Source of the DNA: Pseudomonas sp. JUb42
GTDB lineage: Bacteria; Pseudomonadota; Gammaproteobacteria; Pseudomonadales; Pseudomonadaceae
Assembly (NCBI RefSeq): GCF_024807945.1
Contig: NZ_JANUFD010000002.1
Location: 124,001-188,000, forward strand
Reading direction: 5' to 3'
DNA: 64,000 bases
Shown one piece after another: positions 1-9,559 of the stretch. The translations under genes were made by a program, and so were the position numbers. Every line of letters starts with the position of its first letter. The first letter of the stretch is position 1. Below the pieces are notes generated by a model that saw nothing but the letters and a program-made list of their open reading frames with translations, was not told the origin of the DNA and searched no databases.

Positions 1-754
1 GCAGGATGGCCGGACGGCCGGCTTCCAGGGTGCCTTTGTGGACGTAGAACTCGTCCGGATTGACCGCACCCTGGACCACGGTTTCACCCAGGCCGTAGGC
101 ACCGGTAATGAACACCACGTCACGGAAGCCCGACTCGGTGTCGAGGGTGAACATCACACCCGCAGTCCCGGTTTCAGAGCGAACCATGCGTTGCACGCCA
201 GCGGACAGAGCCACCAGTTTGTGATCGAAACCCTGGTGTACACGGTAGGAAATGGCGCGATCGTTGAACAGGGAAGCGAAGACTTCCTTGGCCGCACGGA
301 TGACGTTTTCAACGCCGCGGATGTTCAGGAAGGTTTCCTGCTGACCGGCAAAGGAAGCGTCAGGCAGGTCTTCAGCAGTGGCGGAAGAACGCACGGCCAC
401 GGCGATATCCGGGTTGCCTGCCGACAGTTCGGCGAAGGCGGTACGGATTTCGGCGTTGAGCCGCTCGGGGAACTCGGCTTCCATGATCCACTGACGAATC
501 TGCGCGCCGGTCTTGGCCAAGGCGTTGACGTCGTCGACATCAAGAGCGTCCAGCGCAGCGTGGATCTGATCGTTCAGACCACTCTGCTCCAGAAAATCAC
601 GGTAGGCCTGAGCTGTAGTGGCGAAGCCACCAGGGACCGAAACGCCAGCGCCTGCAAGGTTACTGATCATTTCGCCGAGGGATGCGTTCTTGCCTCCCAC
701 GTGCTCCACATCATGGACGCCGAGCTTATCGAGGGAAACTACGTACTCTACCAA
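1..754 (-). CDS. ppsA: phosphoenolpyruvate synthase PpsA (N-terminal part, cut by window edge)
   Basis: PpsA converts pyruvate, ATP and water to phosphoenolpyruvate, AMP and phosphate for gluconeogenesis. The visible 251 codons form the N-terminal ATP/pyruvate-binding domain. It opens [20 protein letters not shown] and contains [11 protein letters not shown] and the nucleotide-binding motif [20 protein letters not shown] at about residues 115-135. The start is a TTG at 752-754, preceded at good spacing by GGAGA; the conserved N-terminus begins exactly there. The gene runs off the left edge, so the histidine and PEP-binding domains are not visible. It is divergent from its regulator ppsR, 183 bases away. 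Confidence 0.95.
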   Translation of the reverse strand, partial: MVEYVVSLDKLGVHDVEHVGGKNASLGEMISNLAGAGVSVPGGFATTAQAYRDFLEQSGLNDQIHAALDALDVDDVNALAKTGAQIRQWIMEAEFPERLNAEIRTAFAELSAGNPDIAVAVRSSATAEDLPDASFAGQQETFLNIRGVENVIRAAKEVFASLFNDRAISYRVHQGFDHKLVALSAGVQRMVRSETGTAGVMFTLDTESGFRDVVFITGAYGLGETVVQGAVNPDEFYVHKGTLEAGRPAIL

Positions 755-937
755 GGTGATCTCTCCACTTAACTGTGTGTGTTGTTGGGAAAAGCTCAAA
801 TTGCCGAACCGCCATGCAACACGGCCCTGCAGGTGTGTGGCCCGGACCCTGGAAATAAGCAAGAATGCCTACTGTCCAGGCCCGCAAGCGCGCCTATGAT
901 AGCCAACATTCGCCACCAGCTTAAGGCCCGAGCACAA

Positions 938-1756
938 ATGAAACGATCTGCGTTCTTTATCTCCGACGGCACCGGCATCACTGCCGAAACCCTGGGCCAG
1001 AGCCTGTTGGCACAATTTGAAAACATCACGTTCAACAAGTTCACGAGGCCGTACATCGACAGCGTCGAAAAAGCGCGGGCGATGGTACAACAAATCAACA
1101 ACGCCGCCGACAGGGACGATGTGCGTCCGATCATTTTCGACACCATCGTCAACCAGGAAATACGCGAGATCCTGGCCACCTCGAACGGTTTCATGATCGA
1201 TATTTTCTCAACCTTCCTGGCGCCGCTGGAGCAGGAGCTTAGTTCACACTCCTCCTATTCGGTGGGCAAATCCCACTCCATCGGTCACAACTCCAACTAC
1301 ATGGAGCGCATCGAGGCAGTGAACTTCGCCCTCGACAACGACGATGGCGCCCGGACCCATTATTACGACAAGGCCGACATCATCCTCGTCGGTGTTTCGC
1401 GCTGCGGCAAGACCCCTACCTGTCTATACATGGCCATGCAATTCGGCATCCGCGCGGCCAACTACCCGCTGACCGAAGACGATATGGAAAGCCTGCAACT
1501 GCCTGCCGCGCTGAAGACCCACCGTAGCAAACTGTTCGGCCTGACCATTGACCCAGATCGCCTGACCGCCATTCGCCACGAGCGCAAGCCCAACAGCCGC
1601 TACTCCAGCTATGCCCAGTGCGAGTTCGAAGTGCGGGAAGTGGAAAACCTGTTCCGCCGCGAGAACATCCCCAATATCAACTCCACGCACTTCTCGGTGG
1701 AGGAGATCTCGGCGAAGGTATTGGTCGAGAAAGGGGTTGAGCGCCGGTTCAAGTAA
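938..1756 (+). CDS. ppsR: PEP synthase regulatory protein (bifunctional kinase/pyrophosphorylase, DUF299)
   Basis: This 272-residue protein belongs to the family that inactivates PEP synthase by ADP-dependent phosphorylation of a threonine and reactivates it by phosphate-dependent dephosphorylation. The sequence shows the N-terminal [15 protein letters not shown] signature, the [11 protein letters not shown] segment and a P-loop-like GVSRCGKT near residues 151-158. Its length is the usual one for Pseudomonas. An upstream in-frame extension to 779 is open, but the conserved [13 protein letters not shown] start at 938 is the better one. It is divergent from ppsA, its substrate, and converges on prpF with a REP palindrome between. 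Confidence 0.95.
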   Translation: MKRSAFFISDGTGITAETLGQSLLAQFENITFNKFTRPYIDSVEKARAMVQQINNAADRDDVRPIIFDTIVNQEIREILATSNGFMIDIFSTFLAPLEQELSSHSSYSVGKSHSIGHNSNYMERIEAVNFALDNDDGARTHYYDKADIILVGVSRCGKTPTCLYMAMQFGIRAANYPLTEDDMESLQLPAALKTHRSKLFGLTIDPDRLTAIRHERKPNSRYSSYAQCEFEVREVENLFRRENIPNINSTHFSVEEISAKVLVEKGVERRFK

Positions 1757-1792
1757 TCATCTGAGTTTTGAAAATCGATTAAAGATGGATTG

Positions 1793-1884
1793 TGTGGGAG
1801 CGAATTCATTCGCGAAGACGGTGTTTCAGACGATAAAAATGCGTCGAATGTACCGACCTCTTCGCGAATGAATTCGCTCCCACA
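1793..1884. repeat. paired REP palindrome, GTGGGAGCGAATTC family (copy 1)
   Basis: The 24-base arms (1793-1816 and 1861-1884) are inverted complements beginning TGTGGGAGCGAATTC, around a 44-base less conserved centre. It lies between the convergent genes ppsR and prpF, where its stem could end transcription from both sides. The same arms recur elsewhere in the window. Confidence 0.9.
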
Positions 1885-1908
1885 ACCACCACCCCACAGC
1901 CCCGCAGG

Positions 1909-3084
1909 TTAGAGTGGCACCCTCACCCACCCTTCCATCAACACCCGCGCACTGCGGCTCATCACCGCCTTGAGCACCTTCCATTCGCCATTGACCTGAT
2001 CGGCCTGGGCGCCGACGCGCAGGGTGCCCGAGGGGTGGCCGAAGCGTACGGCGCTGCGTTCGCCGCCGCCTGCCGCGAGGTTGACCAGGGTGCCGGGGAT
2101 CGCCGCAGCCGTGCCGATCGCGACGGCTGCGGTGCCCATCATGGCGTGGTGCAGCTTGCCCATGGACACCGCCCGTACCAACAGATCGGCATCGTCTACC
2201 GATTTGCCACTGGACGATACGTACTGCCGCGGCGGCGCGACAAAGGCAACCTTGGGCGTGTGCTGGCGGGTAGCCGCTTCGTCCAGGTGCTTGATCAGGC
2301 CCATGCACAGGGCGCCGTGGGCACGGATGGTTTCCAGCATGGCCAGGGCCTTGCCGTCGCCATTGATATCACCCTGCAGCTCGGCGCCGGTGTAGCCGAT
2401 ATCGGCCGCGTTGATGAAGATGGTCGGGATCCCGGCATTGATCATCGTCGCCTTGAGCGTACCGACACCGGGCACTTCCAGGTCGTCGACCAGTTGCCCG
2501 GTGGGAAACATCGAACCGCCTGCGCCCTCTTCGTCCGCAGCCGGGTCCATAAACTCCAGTTGAACCTCTGCCGCCGGGAAGGTCACGCCATCCAGCTCGA
2601 AGTCACCGGTCTCCTGCACCGCGCCGTTGGTGATGGGCACATGGGCGATGATGGTCTTGCCGATATTGGCCTGCCAGACCCGCACCACCGCCACGCCGTT
2701 CTGGGGAATACGGCTGGCGTCCACTAAACCCTGACTAATGGCGAATGGCCCGACCGCAGCAGACAAATTGCCGCAGTTGCCGCTCCAGTCAACGAAGGGC
2801 TTGTCGATGGAGACCTGGCCGAACAGGTAATCGACGTCGTGATTGGCCTTGATGCTTTTGGAAATGATCACTGTCTTGCTGGTACTGGAGGTGGCCGCGC
2901 CCATGCCGTCGATCTGCTTCTCGTAGGGATCGGGGCTGCCGATCACTCGTAGCAAAAGGGCATCGCGCTCAGGACCGGGGACCTGGGCGGACTCGGGCAG
3001 GTCTTGCAGGCTGAAGAACACGCCTTTGCTGGTGCCGCCACGCATATAGGTGGCGGGGATCTTGATTTGTGCCGGATAAGCCAT
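1909..3084 (-). CDS. prpF: 2-methylaconitate cis-trans isomerase PrpF
   Basis: PrpF isomerises the trans-2-methylaconitate made by AcnD to the cis form, so that aconitase can finish the methylcitrate cycle. The 391-residue protein shows the family N-terminus with YMRGGTSKGVFF (about residues 13-24), DGMGAATSSTSKTVII, the WSGNCGNLSAAVGPFAI block and the C-terminal GGGERSAVRFGHPSG block. It is the last gene of the prp operon here. A REP element separates it from acnD, and no prpD follows: the next gene is ppsR on the other strand. Confidence 0.95.
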   Translation of the reverse strand: MAYPAQIKIPATYMRGGTSKGVFFSLQDLPESAQVPGPERDALLLRVIGSPDPYEKQIDGMGAATSSTSKTVIISKSIKANHDVDYLFGQVSIDKPFVDWSGNCGNLSAAVGPFAISQGLVDASRIPQNGVAVVRVWQANIGKTIIAHVPITNGAVQETGDFELDGVTFPAAEVQLEFMDPAADEEGAGGSMFPTGQLVDDLEVPGVGTLKATMINAGIPTIFINAADIGYTGAELQGDINGDGKALAMLETIRAHGALCMGLIKHLDEAATRQHTPKVAFVAPPRQYVSSSGKSVDDADLLVRAVSMGKLHHAMMGTAAVAIGTAAAIPGTLVNLAAGGGERSAVRFGHPSGTLRVGAQADQVNGEWKVLKAVMSRSARVLMEGWVRVPL

Positions 3085-3108
3085 GGAAATCTTGTCCTTT
3101 CAAAAGTT

Positions 3109-3196
3109 GTTGGAGCGAGGCTTGCCCGCGAAGAACGGTAACCCGGTATGGCTGGCTAACCGCAGCAACAGCTTCGCGGGCGAGCCTCGCTCCAAC
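3109..3196. repeat. paired REP palindrome, GTTGGAGCGAGGCTTGCC family (copy 2)
   Basis: Inverted arms at the two ends begin GTTGGAGCGAGGCTTGCC and GTTGGAGCGAGGCTCGCC (complement) and run into CCGCGAAG. It sits inside the prp operon, between acnD and prpF, so it may reduce expression of prpF or stabilise the upstream message. It belongs to a second arm family, distinct from copy 1. Confidence 0.88.
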
Positions 3197-3206
3197 GAGC
3201 AATTAC

Positions 3207-5792
3207 CTAAGCCACTGACGACTCAAGGAAGTCCTGGGCGAAGCGCTGCAACACGCCGCCCGCCTCGTAGATCGACACTTCTTCAGCCGTATCCAGACGG
3301 CAGGTCACTGGCACTTCCAGGCGTTCGCCGTCCTTGCGGTTGATCACCAGGGTCAGGGTGGCGCGGGGTGTCGGCTTGCCGATCACGTCGAAGGTTTCAC
3401 TGCCGTCGATACCCAAAGTCAGGCGGTTGACCCCCGACTTGAACTCCAGGGGCAGCACGCCCATGCCGACCAGATTGGTGCGGTGGATACGCTCGAAGCC
3501 TTCGGCGGCAATCGCCTCGACCCCGGCCAGACGCACGCCCTTGGCTGCCCAGTCGCGGGACGAGCCCTGGCCGTAATCGGCACCGGCAATGATGATCAGC
3601 GGCTGCTTGCGCGACATATAGGTTTCGATGGCTTCCCACATCCGCGTGACCGTGCCTTCCGGCTCAATGCGGGTCAGGGAGCCCTTCTTCACCTGGCCAT
3701 CGACCACGGCCATTTCGTTGACCAGTTGCGGGTTGGCAAAGGTCGCACGCTGGGCGGTGAGGTGGTCGCCACGATGAGTCGCGTAGGAGTTGAAGTCCTC
3801 CTCCGGCAGGCCCATTTTCGCCAGGTACTCACCGGCGGCACTGTTCAACATGATGGCGTTGGACGGCGACAGGTGGTCGGTGGTGATGTTGTCCGGCAGC
3901 ACTGCCAGCGGGCGCATGCCCTTGAGCGTGCGCTCCCCGGCCAGGGCGCCTTCCCAGTATGGAGGACGGCGGATATAGGTGCTCATCGGCCGCCAGTCGT
4001 ACAGCGGCGGCACCGCAGGCCCGGCCTCCTGGATCGCGAACATGGGGATATAGACCTGGCGGAACTGCTCCGGCTTGACCGATGCCTTGACCACCGCATC
4101 GATTTCTTCGTCGCTGGGCCAGATATCCTTGAGGCGAATTTCCTTGCCGTCGACCACCGCCAGCACATCCTTCTCGATATCGAAACGGATGGTCCCGGCA
4201 ATCGCATAGGCCACTACCAGCGGCGGCGAAGCGAGGAAAGCCTGCTTGGCGTACGGGTGGATACGTCCGTCGAAGTTGCGGTTACCCGACAGCACGGCCG
4301 TGGCGTATAGGTCGCGGTCGATGATTTCCTTCTGGATCAGCGGATCCAGGGCGCCGGACATGCCGTTGCAAGTGGTGCAGGCAAAGGCCACTACGCCAAA
4401 GCCCAATTGCTCCAGCTCGGAAGTCAGGCCGGCTTCATCCAGATACAACGCCACGGTCTTGGAGCCCGGCGCCAGGGACGACTTGACCCACGGCTTGCGG
4501 GTCAAGCCCAGGCGATTGGCATTGCGCGCCAGCAGACCGGCGGCAATCACGTTGCGCGGGTTACTGGTGTTGGTGCAACTGGTGATGGCCGCGATGATCA
4601 CCGCGCCGTCGGGCATCTGCCCCGGCACTTCGGTCCACTGCCCGGCAATGCCCTTGGCCGCCAGATCGCTGGTCGCAACCCGCGCGTGGGGGTTGGACGG
4701 ACCCGCCATGTTACGTACGACGCTGGACAGGTCGAAGCTCAGCACGCGCTCGTATTGAACGTCTTTGAGGCTATCGGACCACAGCCCGGTTTCCTTGGCG
4801 TACAGCTCAACCAGGGCGACCTGCTCGTCTTCGCGGCCGGTGAGCTTGAGGTAGTCGATGGTTTGCGAATCGATGGAGAACATCGCCGCCGTGGCGCCGT
4901 ACTCAGGGGCCATGTTGGAAATGGTCGCGCGGTCACCCAGGGTCAGGCTTGCCGAACCGGTGCCGTAAAACTCCAGCCAGGCGCCGACCACTTTCTGCTT
5001 GCGCAGGAACTCGGTCAGGGCCAGGACCACGTCCGTGGCAGTGATGCCGGACTGACGCTGGCCGGTCAGTTCGACGCCGATAATGTCCGGCAGGCGCATC
5101 CACGAGGCGCGGCCCAGCATCACGTTCTCGGCTTCCAGGCCACCGACACCAATGGCGATCACGCCCAGGGCATCGACATGCGGGGTGTGGCTGTCGGTGC
5201 CGACCAGGGTGTCGGGGAAGGCCACGCCTTCACGGACCTGCACCACCGGCGACATTTTCTCCAGGTTGATCTGGTGCATGATGCCGTTGCCAGGCGGAAT
5301 CACTTCGACGTTCTTGAACGCCAGTTTGGTCCAGTCGATGAAGTGGAAGCGGTCTTCGTTGCGACGGTCTTCAATGGCGCGGTTCTTGGCGAAGGCATCC
5401 GGGTCGAAGCCGCCGCACTCCACGGCCAGGGAATGGTCGACGATCAGTTGCACCGGCACTACCGGGTTGACCTGGGCCGGATCACCACCGCGCTCGGCGA
5501 TGGCGTCACGCAGGCCGGCCAGATCGACCAGAGCGGTCTGGCCGAGAATGTCGTGGCAGACCACCCGGGCCGGAAACCACGGGAAGTCCAGATCGCGCTT
5601 GCGCTCGATCAACTGGCTCAGGGACGCCTTGAGCGTCGTCGGATCACAGCGGCGCACCAGGTTTTCCGCCAGTACCCGGGAGGTGTATGGCAGGGTGGCA
5701 TAGGCGCCAGGCTTGATCGCCTCGACAGCCGCGCGGGCGTCGAAGTAATCCAGGCGGGTGCCGGGCAGCAGCTTGCGGTATTCAGAATTCAT
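3207..5792 (-). CDS. acnD: 2-methylcitrate dehydratase, Fe-S dependent (AcnD)
   Basis: AcnD is the aconitase-like enzyme that dehydrates 2-methylcitrate to trans-2-methylaconitate and works together with PrpF. The 861-residue protein has the three cluster cysteines: one in AAITSCTNTSNPRN (near residue 404) and two in FACTTCNGMSG (near 470). It also has the aconitase block VGTDSHTPHVDALGVIAIGV and the C-terminal swivel-domain motifs YGQGSSRDWAAKG and IHRTNLVGMGVLPLEF. A longer reading frame begins with GTG at 5810, but the ATG at 5792 gives the conserved MNSEYRK start. The gap to prpC is 75 bases. Confidence 0.95.
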   Translation of the reverse strand: MNSEYRKLLPGTRLDYFDARAAVEAIKPGAYATLPYTSRVLAENLVRRCDPTTLKASLSQLIERKRDLDFPWFPARVVCHDILGQTALVDLAGLRDAIAERGGDPAQVNPVVPVQLIVDHSLAVECGGFDPDAFAKNRAIEDRRNEDRFHFIDWTKLAFKNVEVIPPGNGIMHQINLEKMSPVVQVREGVAFPDTLVGTDSHTPHVDALGVIAIGVGGLEAENVMLGRASWMRLPDIIGVELTGQRQSGITATDVVLALTEFLRKQKVVGAWLEFYGTGSASLTLGDRATISNMAPEYGATAAMFSIDSQTIDYLKLTGREDEQVALVELYAKETGLWSDSLKDVQYERVLSFDLSSVVRNMAGPSNPHARVATSDLAAKGIAGQWTEVPGQMPDGAVIIAAITSCTNTSNPRNVIAAGLLARNANRLGLTRKPWVKSSLAPGSKTVALYLDEAGLTSELEQLGFGVVAFACTTCNGMSGALDPLIQKEIIDRDLYATAVLSGNRNFDGRIHPYAKQAFLASPPLVVAYAIAGTIRFDIEKDVLAVVDGKEIRLKDIWPSDEEIDAVVKASVKPEQFRQVYIPMFAIQEAGPAVPPLYDWRPMSTYIRRPPYWEGALAGERTLKGMRPLAVLPDNITTDHLSPSNAIMLNSAAGEYLAKMGLPEEDFNSYATHRGDHLTAQRATFANPQLVNEMAVVDGQVKKGSLTRIEPEGTVTRMWEAIETYMSRKQPLIIIAGADYGQGSSRDWAAKGVRLAGVEAIAAEGFERIHRTNLVGMGVLPLEFKSGVNRLTLGIDGSETFDVIGKPTPRATLTLVINRKDGERLEVPVTCRLDTAEEVSIYEAGGVLQRFAQDFLESSVA

Positions 5793-5867
5793 GGCACAGG
5801 GCTCGATCACGGTAGTGGCAGAGGATGGATGGAAAGCGCCGTGGTTCGCAGCGCTCCCCTCCCCCGG

Positions 5868-6995
5868 TCAGCGACGTTCGATGGGCACGAACTTGCGCTG
5901 TTCGACGCCGATGTATTCGGCGCTTGGACGAATGATGCGGTTATTGGCACGCTGTTCGAAAACGTGGGCGGCCCAGCCGGTCAGGCGCGAGCAGACGAAG
6001 ATCGGCGTGAACAGCTTGGTCGGGATACCCATGAAGTGGTACGCCGAGGCATGGTAGAAGTCGGCGTTGGGAAACAGTTTCTTCTGCTCCCACATGGTCT
6101 TGTCGATGGCTTCGGAGACCGGGAACAGCACGGTATCGCCCACTTCGTCAGCGAGTTTTTTCGACCAGCCCTTGATCACCTCGTTGCGCGGGTCGGAGTC
6201 TTTGTAGATCGCGTGGCCGAAGCCCATGATCTTATCCTTGCGCTCAAGCATGCCGAGGGTGCCTTTGACCGCGTCTTCGACCGAGCTGAAGCGCTCGATC
6301 ATGGCCATGGCCGCTTCGTTGGCGCCGCCATGCAGCGGGCCGCGCAGACTGCCGATGGCGGCGGTGATGCAGGAAAACAGGTCCGACAGAGTCGAAGCGC
6401 AGACCCGAGCGGTGAAGGTCGAGGCGTTGAATTCGTGCTCGGCGTAAAGAATCAGCGACACATCCATGACCTTGGCGTGCAGCTCGCTAGGTTTCTTGTC
6501 CAGCAGCAGGTGCAGGAAGTGCGCGCCAATTGAGGGCTCGTCAGTCACGCACTCGATGCGCTTGCCTTCGTGGCTGAAGCGATACCAATAGCACATGATC
6601 GCCGGGAACGCCGCCAACAGGCGGTTGGTCGCGGCCAGTTGCTGACTGAAATCCTCTTCAGGCTCCAGGTTGCCGAGCATCGAGGCACCGGTGCGCATGA
6701 CATCCATAGGGTGGGCGCTGGCGGGAATCCGCTCCAGCACTTCCTTCAAGGCTTGCGGCAAATCACGCAGGCCCTGCAGTTCATGCAGATAGGCATCCAG
6801 CTGGGCCTGACTCGGTAGATCGCCGTAGAGCAGCAGATAGGCGACTTCTTCGAAACGTGCTTCGGCGGCCAGTTCACGGACGTCGTAGCCGCGATAGGTC
6901 AATCCGGCACCGGCCTGCCCTACGGTGGACAACGCCGTCTGCCCGGCGACCTGGCCCCGCAGGCCAGCGCCGCTCAATACTTTTGCTTCAGCCAT
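5868..6995 (-). CDS. prpC: 2-methylcitrate synthase PrpC
   Basis: PrpC condenses propionyl-CoA with oxaloacetate to form 2-methylcitrate. The 375-residue protein is of the short citrate-synthase type. It has the catalytic-histidine blocks GPLHGGANEAAMAM and GFGHAIYKDSDPR and the aspartate block NADFYHASAYHFMG. The frame is open from 7007, but the ATG at 6995 has GGAGA at proper spacing and gives MAEAKVLSGAGLRG, the normal start. A REP element and about 180 bases separate it from prpB upstream. Confidence 0.95.
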   Translation of the reverse strand: MAEAKVLSGAGLRGQVAGQTALSTVGQAGAGLTYRGYDVRELAAEARFEEVAYLLLYGDLPSQAQLDAYLHELQGLRDLPQALKEVLERIPASAHPMDVMRTGASMLGNLEPEEDFSQQLAATNRLLAAFPAIMCYWYRFSHEGKRIECVTDEPSIGAHFLHLLLDKKPSELHAKVMDVSLILYAEHEFNASTFTARVCASTLSDLFSCITAAIGSLRGPLHGGANEAAMAMIERFSSVEDAVKGTLGMLERKDKIMGFGHAIYKDSDPRNEVIKGWSKKLADEVGDTVLFPVSEAIDKTMWEQKKLFPNADFYHASAYHFMGIPTKLFTPIFVCSRLTGWAAHVFEQRANNRIIRPSAEYIGVEQRKFVPIERR

Positions 6996-7049
6996 TGCTG
7001 TCTCCAATCTTGAATTTGTTAGGGAATCGGCAATTCATTTTTCTGGAAC

Positions 7050-7141
7050 TGTGGGAGCGAATTCATTCGCGAAAGCGGTATTCCAGTCAATGCAGATGCA
7101 TTGCAGTCACTGGCCTCTTCGCGAATGAATTCGCTCCCACA
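7050..7141. repeat. paired REP palindrome, GTGGGAGCGAATTC family (copy 3)
   Basis: Arms identical to copy 1 (TGTGGGAGCGAATTC... and its complement) enclose a centre that itself contains the small repeat ATGCAGATGCAT. It lies between prpB and prpC, so the prp operon carries two REP elements of different families. Confidence 0.9.
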
Positions 7142-7174
7142 TACGGTCCTCATAATGCGTCGCACCGACTTGCG

Positions 7175-8062
7175 TCAGCCTTTTTTCTGCGCAAACAACG
7201 CATCGAGTTTCTGCTCGAAGGTGTGGTAATCGATAGCGTCGTACAGTTCCATGCGGGTCTGCATGGTGTCGATCACGTTCTTCTGCGAGCCATCGCGGCG
7301 GATCGCGCCGTAGACGTTTTCCGCCGCCTTGTTCATGGCACGGAACGCCGACAGCGGATACAGCACCAGGGACACATCGGCGTTACGGAGTTCGTCCACG
7401 GTGTACAGCGGCGTGGCGCCGAATTCGGTGATATTGGCCAGAATCGGCGCGCGAACGCGGGCGGCGAACAGCTTGTACATGTCCAGTTCGGTGATGGCTT
7501 CCGGAAAGACCATGTCGGCACCGGCCTCGATGCAGGCTTCGGCCCGTTCCAGCGCCGATTCCAGGCCTTCCACGGCCAGGGCATCGGTGCGCGCCATGAT
7601 CACGAAGCTGTCATCGGTGCGGGCATCGACGGCGGCCTTGATGCGGTCGACCATCTCCTGCTGGGAGACAATCTCTTTATTAGGACGGTGGCCGCAGCGC
7701 TTGGCGCCGACCTGGTCCTCGATATGGATTGCGGCCGCGCCGAACTTGATCATCGAGCGAACCGTGCGCGCAACGTTGAATGCCGACGAACCAAAACCGG
7801 TATCGACATCCACCAACAACGGCAGGTCGCAGACATCGGTAATGCGTCGCACATCGGTGAGCACATCATCGAGACCGGTAATACCCAGGTCCGGCACACC
7901 CAGGGAGCCGGCTGCGACGCCGCCACCGGACAGATAGATCGCCTTGAAACCGGCACGCTTGGCCAACAGGGCGTGGTTGGCATTGATGGCGCCGACGACT
8001 TGCAGGGGCTGTTCGCTGGCGACGGCGTCACGGAAACGCTGGCCGGGAGTGCTTCTGGTCAT
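7175..8062 (-). CDS. prpB: 2-methylisocitrate lyase PrpB
   Basis: PrpB cleaves 2-methylisocitrate to pyruvate and succinate, the last step of the methylcitrate cycle. The 295-residue protein has the catalytic KRCGH motif at residues 121-125 and the magnesium-binding stretch VDVDTGFG at 84-91. [18 protein letters not shown] is typical of PrpB rather than isocitrate lyase. Its ATG overlaps the stop of prpR by four bases (ATGA), suggesting translational coupling to the regulator. Confidence 0.96.
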   Translation of the reverse strand: MTRSTPGQRFRDAVASEQPLQVVGAINANHALLAKRAGFKAIYLSGGGVAAGSLGVPDLGITGLDDVLTDVRRITDVCDLPLLVDVDTGFGSSAFNVARTVRSMIKFGAAAIHIEDQVGAKRCGHRPNKEIVSQQEMVDRIKAAVDARTDDSFVIMARTDALAVEGLESALERAEACIEAGADMVFPEAITELDMYKLFAARVRAPILANITEFGATPLYTVDELRNADVSLVLYPLSAFRAMNKAAENVYGAIRRDGSQKNVIDTMQTRMELYDAIDYHTFEQKLDALFAQKKG

Positions 8063-8766
8063 TTTTCACCTCGGTCTGGAACGGCCTGGTAATGCCGCTC
8101 GATATTGCGTTTGGAAGCGCCGATGTGGCGGCGCATCAACAATTCGGCGAGTTCGCCATCACGGTCAGCGATGGCGTCGAGAATGCGGTGGTGTTCGGCA
8201 AAAGCCTGGCGCGGGCGGTTGGGCGTGTTGGAGAACTGAATGCGGTACATGCGCACCAGTTGATACAACTCGCCGCAAAGCATCTGGCTCAGGGTGCGGT
8301 TGCCGCTGCCCTGGATGATCCGGTAGTGGAAGTCGAAATCGCCTTCCTGCTGGTAGTAGCCCAGCCCGGCCTGGAACGCCGCGTCACGCTCATGAGTGTC
8401 GAGGACCCGGCGCAATTCGTCGATTTCTTCCACGGTCATGCGCTCGGCAGCCAGGCGGCAGGCCATGCCTTCGAGGGATTCGCGAATTTCGTAGAGTTCG
8501 ATCAACTCGGCGTGGCTCAGGGACACTACCCTGGCGCCTACATGAGGGACCCGCACCAGCAGGCGCTGGCCTTCCAGACGATGGATCGCCTCGCGCAACG
8601 GCCCGCGGCTGATACCGTAGGTGCGCGCCAGTTCCGGTTCGGAAATCTTGCTGCCGGGGGCAATCTCGCCCTTGACGATGGCCGCCTGAATACGCCGAAA
8701 GACGTTTTCGGACAAGGTCTCCGATTCGTCATGGCCGTTTAACGGGCTTTCTACCTCACCCAACAT
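8059..8766 (-). CDS. prpR: GntR-family regulator of the methylcitrate operon
   Basis: A 235-residue FadR/FCD-type GntR regulator. The winged helix spans about residues 18-85 ([20 protein letters not shown], then [17 protein letters not shown]), followed by an FCD ligand-binding domain with the metal-binding histidine pattern ([20 protein letters not shown]). It is first in the prp operon and overlaps prpB, so it very probably represses that operon in response to a cycle intermediate; this role is inferred from position. The frame is open to 8928, but ATG 8766 is the first start consistent with the family. The symbol prpR is used for this GntR protein, not the unrelated enterobacterial sigma-54 activator. 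Confidence 0.88.
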   Translation of the reverse strand: MLGEVESPLNGHDESETLSENVFRRIQAAIVKGEIAPGSKISEPELARTYGISRGPLREAIHRLEGQRLLVRVPHVGARVVSLSHAELIELYEIRESLEGMACRLAAERMTVEEIDELRRVLDTHERDAAFQAGLGYYQQEGDFDFHYRIIQGSGNRTLSQMLCGELYQLVRMYRIQFSNTPNRPRQAFAEHHRILDAIADRDGELAELLMRRHIGASKRNIERHYQAVPDRGEK

Positions 8767-8778
8767 ATTGTCGACACC
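8767..8778. promoter_or_regulatory. possible PrpR half-matched operator next to the start codon
   Basis: ATTGTCGACACC abuts the prpR ATG and shares the core TTGTCGACA with the perfect palindrome 73 bases upstream. It resembles the TnGTnnACnA pattern bound by FadR-type GntR proteins. Binding here would block initiation; that is inference. Confidence 0.45.
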
Positions 8779-8839
8779 TTGAAGATCAATACCGACAAAT
8801 CTAGCTATACCACTAGAATCAGTCAAAGAAAAAATCAAC

Positions 8840-8851
8840 ATTGTCGACAAT
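8840..8851. promoter_or_regulatory. perfect palindrome, candidate PrpR operator
   Basis: ATTGTCGACAAT is a perfect 12-base palindrome 74 bases upstream of the prpR start, in the expected promoter region. It matches the TnGT(n)ACnA architecture of FCD-type GntR operators, and a second imperfect copy lies at 8767. The stretch 8779-9018 otherwise holds no gene. Confidence 0.6.
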
Positions 8852-9018
8852 CGTCTAATACCAAGGCTTTTCAGGAGAAACCTTTTTAAACACTTGCCAC
8901 TCCGTGGAACCTGGCAGCCCGGCACCACCGTGCTAGAATCCGGCCCGCTTCGATCGAGCCAAATGAACGGTATAACCGATCACTATCGAGGGCTGCGCCC
9001 CTCACCGCGCCAGGATCT

Positions 9019-9555
9019 ATGAGACTCATAACCCCCTTTTCGTTGCTCTGCCTGATGCTGCTGGCCGGCACCGGCGAAGCCGCCGACAAGACCGTTTACG
9101 GTTTGAACGAATACGCAGAACTCGCCGATATCGACCTGCAGGTCGCCGCCAAGCTCGACACCGGCGCCCACACCGCTTCCCTCAGTGCCCGGGATATCAC
9201 CCACTTCACTCGCGACGGCGAAGGCTGGGTGCGCTTCTATCTGGCCATCGACGACGCCCACCAGCACCCCATCGAACGCCCGCTGCAGCGCCTGAGCAAG
9301 ATCAAGCGCCGGGCCGACGACTACAGCCCCGATGACGAGAAAAAGTACAGCGCCCGCCCGGTGATCAGCCTGGATGTGTGCATGGGCAAAGTTTTACGCA
9401 CGCTGGAAGTGAACTTGACCGACCGAAGTGCATTCCAATACCCGCTTTTGATTGGCTCCGAGGCGCTCAAGCGCTTCGACGCCCTGGTCGATCCCAGCCT
9501 GAAATATTCAAAGGGCAAACCGAGCTGCCCTCCTGTTGCCAGGCCCAAAGAGTAA
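9019..9555 (+). CDS. exported retropepsin-like protein (putative zinc-protease family PF05618)
   Basis: A 178-residue protein with an N-terminal signal peptide (hydrophobic residues 4-20, ending GEAAD). One DTGA motif at residues 47-50, in AKLDTGAHTASLSA, is the aspartic-protease-like signature of this family, historically called ATP-dependent zinc protease. SLDVCMGKVLRTLEVNLTDR and YPLLIGSEALKRF are further family blocks. It is the first gene of a three-gene unit with a transglutaminase-like membrane protein (4 bases downstream) and an ATP-grasp ligase. That arrangement suggests processing of a glutamyl- or amino-acid-linked envelope product. The substrate is unknown. Confidence 0.8.
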   Translation: MRLITPFSLLCLMLLAGTGEAADKTVYGLNEYAELADIDLQVAAKLDTGAHTASLSARDITHFTRDGEGWVRFYLAIDDAHQHPIERPLQRLSKIKRRADDYSPDDEKKYSARPVISLDVCMGKVLRTLEVNLTDRSAFQYPLLIGSEALKRFDALVDPSLKYSKGKPSCPPVARPKE

Positions 9556-9559
9556 ATCC

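Noticed and set aside
38..772. 244-codon open frame on the plus strand
   Set aside because: It is the complement of the ppsA start, where the minus strand shows the PEP synthase motifs.
4407..6533. 708-codon open frame on the plus strand across acnD and prpC
   Set aside because: It is antisense to two clear enzyme genes, has no family motif and reads as low-complexity arginine, glycine and histidine from high-GC third positions.
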